This document shows, piece after piece, positions 62,155-64,000 of a stretch of DNA of 64,000 nucleotides (positions within the stretch are counted from its first letter, which is position 1; every line of letters starts with the position of its first letter). The stretch covers positions 1 through 64,000 of the forward strand of contig VWPU01002083.1 in NCBI GenBank assembly GCA_013398955.1, given 5' to 3'. The notes under the pieces were generated by a model. It was not told the origin of the DNA and ran no database searches. It saw nothing but the letters and a program-made list of their open reading frames with translations. A program made the position numbers and the translations under genes. The DNA is from Callaeas wilsoni. Taxonomy: Eukaryota; Chordata; Aves; Passeriformes; Callaeidae.

Positions 62155-62410
62155 CAGCCCCAGCGCCGGTGCAGCGTTACAACAGTTTTGTCATGTTGGC
62201 TGTCACCGTGCTGACAGCCCCGTGACAGCTGGCAGATGTATGGATGATGGATGTTTTCTCCCTTGTGCAAGGACGATGGGATAAAAGTGCAAACAAACCG
62301 GGTAATAGATGGGAAAAGCAGAGCAGCGTTGATAAGGCCTGGTCCCCACTCTGTGATGTATGGGAAAGCAAGCTGCGGGCAATTTGTTTCAGAGAAATGA
62401 GGGAGTCTTT
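62155..62410. promoter_or_regulatory. Candidate conserved non-coding element
   Basis: The segment has paired TGTCA/TGACA words (GGCTGTCACCGTGCTGACAG, CGTGACAGCTGGCAGATG) that fit MEIS/TGIF-type sites, then GCAAACAAACCGGGTAATAG and GTTGATAAGGCC. No coding potential or repeat. Inferred only. Confidence 0.28.
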
Positions 62411-62422
62411 GTAGAGAGGGAC

Positions 62423-62492
62423 ACAAGGAAAAGAAGAAAAAAAGAAAAGAAAAATAAAAGGAGAGAAAATAAAGTAATAATAATAAGAGAGG
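62423..62492. repeat. Purine-rich low-complexity tract
   Basis: A run of A/G with AAAG and AATAAT words. No gene is associated. Confidence 0.7.
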
Positions 62493-63390
62493 GGAATACC
62501 TAAAGCTTGTCTGTGCTGTGGCAACACCAGCCCGTTGTTATGGCAATGGGCAAATCTCATTTCAAGGACAGGCTGGGGGTCCTTGGCATTCATTAGGGAC
62601 CCCAGGAGGAGGTGTCTGGGATGGGAACATCGAGTTTGTCTTTGCCTGTTTCTGCTGCTTCCCTCACCTCCCTGCTGGCTCCTGGAGGCACCTGCTGTTA
62701 TTTACGGGGCGTGGGTGTCATCTGGGAGAGCTCAGCAAGGGCTGCAGTGGCTGTGGGCAGATAAACTTCTCAGCTCTCCCAGTGAGTGGCTTGAGAGGTT
62801 CGTACGTGTCTGGGTCCATGTGGAGGGGCTGCTACTCCCTGCTGGGACCAGGCTCAGCTCTGGGGGCTCCAGCCTGGAGGAGATCCCCTGTGGTCAGGGC
62901 ATTGCCCCTGGCTCCTGCCTCCCCACTGGGAAGGGGGCAGGTGCTGCAGACGGGGCACTGGTGCAGGTGATCTCGAGCAGAGGGTGGCATTCAGCTGGCC
63001 CCTGAGAGCTGTGAGCCCCAGGCTGGGCCAAAGGGAATGCCAGAGGTGGGAGCTGCCACGATGCTGCTGCACAGCCCATGGGTCCGGCGGCTGCAGAGGG
63101 TCGGGGATCCTCCAGCATGTGAGCAAGGAGGGAGGAGGATGCTCACGTTATGGCCTGTGAGAATCCCTTTAAAATGCAAGGAATGTCTTCCCGGGCCCCT
63201 GTTGGATCCTGACCATTAATCCCTCGGTGCTGTAGCTGCCAAGGTGGGTGTACAATGGATGGTCGTGCCCTCTCACACCCGCTCCCCGGCACGGATGTTT
63301 CCTGGATGCCGACACCTCCCCTCGCTTCCCTTCCACCCTTGCTTCTGTCACTGTCAGGGACTTATTTAGGCTCGTAATAGTGATAATTTA
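62493..63390. other. GC-richer unique intergenic sequence
   Basis: Several overlapping open frames of 60-156 codons occur on both strands because stop codons are scarce. None has a recognisable domain or splice structure. Confidence 0.4.
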
Positions 63391-63770
63391 TTACAGCACA
63401 CTTCCTACAGTGAGTAAATAAGTCTGTCTCCCTTAAACTCCCTGGGCAATTAGAAGAATGAAAGACTGTGCCACGTATTAGCATTTATTTTCTCCCAGCA
63501 TTTATACAAGGCCATTTTCTTGCTGACAAATTGTGGGGCAAATTGTTCCCGAGGAAGTCTGTCAGATGGAAAGGTGTTATGATTAAACTGTTGGCGTAAA
63601 TTTAGATGACAATAAATCCTTTTATTGCATTAACTGGATTTATTTCCTTGCAACTACCATTAAGGATTCGAAGAAACAATAATGAACAGGTTGATTTTGC
63701 ACCTGCTTAAGGGTAATTAATATGCACTCTAAAAACAGAGTCTGCTTTAAAAAATCTCTCCAGTGATCTA
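63391..63770. promoter_or_regulatory. Candidate conserved non-coding element (best in window)
   Basis: Dense in regulatory words: CTGTCAG (63559-63565, MEIS/TGIF-like), AACAAT (63675-63680, SOX-like), CACCTG (63700-63705, E-box) and TAATTAATATGCA (63714-63726, homeodomain/POU-like). It also has runs such as GGCGTAAATTTAGATGACAA. It is AT-rich yet not low-complexity. This is the texture of a deeply conserved enhancer; conservation itself was not tested. Confidence 0.38.
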
Positions 63771-64000
63771 GAGGCTGCTGCTCAGGAAACGGATGTGGAA
63801 TCAGCTGTATGTGTATGGTAGCACTGCATTAACTAAAATCCTAAAGTGCAATAGTGATGTGGGAATTTGGGAAGGGATCTGTTCAAATAGGAGCTGGAAG
63901 AGCCGGATTCTGCAAACCCTTCCATGGACAAACAGTGCCTGCAGTGAGGAGCCCTGCCTTGTGCAAGAGGCCACTGACCCAGTGGGGAGTGTACAGCAGT
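63771..64000. other. Gene desert, window end
   Basis: Unique sequence without a feature I can support. Confidence 0.4.

Noticed and set aside
62518..63126. Overlapping frames of 74-156 codons near 62.5-63.1 kb
   Set aside because: Frames on both strands overlap heavily, show no known domain and lie in stop-poor GC-rich sequence.

Overview
This is a bird nuclear genome window. The evidence is two multi-exon vertebrate genes with GT-AG introns, several 5'-truncated CR1 LINE copies (the typical avian/reptilian retroposon), endogenous-retrovirus LTRs and a CpG-island promoter. The order FAM83D-DHX35 on one strand matches human chromosome 20q11-q12, so the window is probably the bird chromosome-20 counterpart. 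The LTR content would suit a songbird, but the species cannot be fixed from the sequence.

Layout. Positions 1-2363 hold the last three coding exons of FAM83D (+ strand; exon 1 lies before the window), with its 3' UTR to about 2990. A roughly 2-kb intergenic gap follows and contains a CR1 tail. A CpG-rich promoter (about 4960-5062) drives DHX35. I could assemble all 22 coding exons of DHX35 (5063-33162, + strand). Every boundary keeps frame and the product is 703 residues, the length I recall for the human protein. A 3' UTR of about 1.7 kb ends at a polyadenylation signal at 34833. DHX35 introns carry a G-rich 36-bp minisatellite, two CR1 copies, a complete solo LTR with a 6-bp target-site duplication, a second LTR-like insertion and small tandem duplications.

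From about 34.86 kb to the end (about 29 kb) I find no protein-coding gene. This looks like the near end of the gene desert that, in other vertebrates, separates DHX35 from MAFB. It contains a minus-strand, internally deleted endogenous retrovirus piece (42.66-43.49 kb), an 83-bp minisatellite (47.9-48.4 kb), one CR1 tail (about 57 kb) and several AT-rich, motif-dense stretches that read like conserved non-coding elements. Those elements are inference only.

FAM83D directs casein kinase 1 to the mitotic spindle. DHX35 is a DEAH-box RNA helicase of the spliceosome. They are neighbours but not known to act in one pathway. No undescribed biological system is evident. The most notable points are a frame-supported GC-AG intron and a short tail without TQT motifs in FAM83D, an Asp-to-Asn change in a conserved helicase motif of DHX35, and a donor-like minisatellite beside the first DHX35 splice site.
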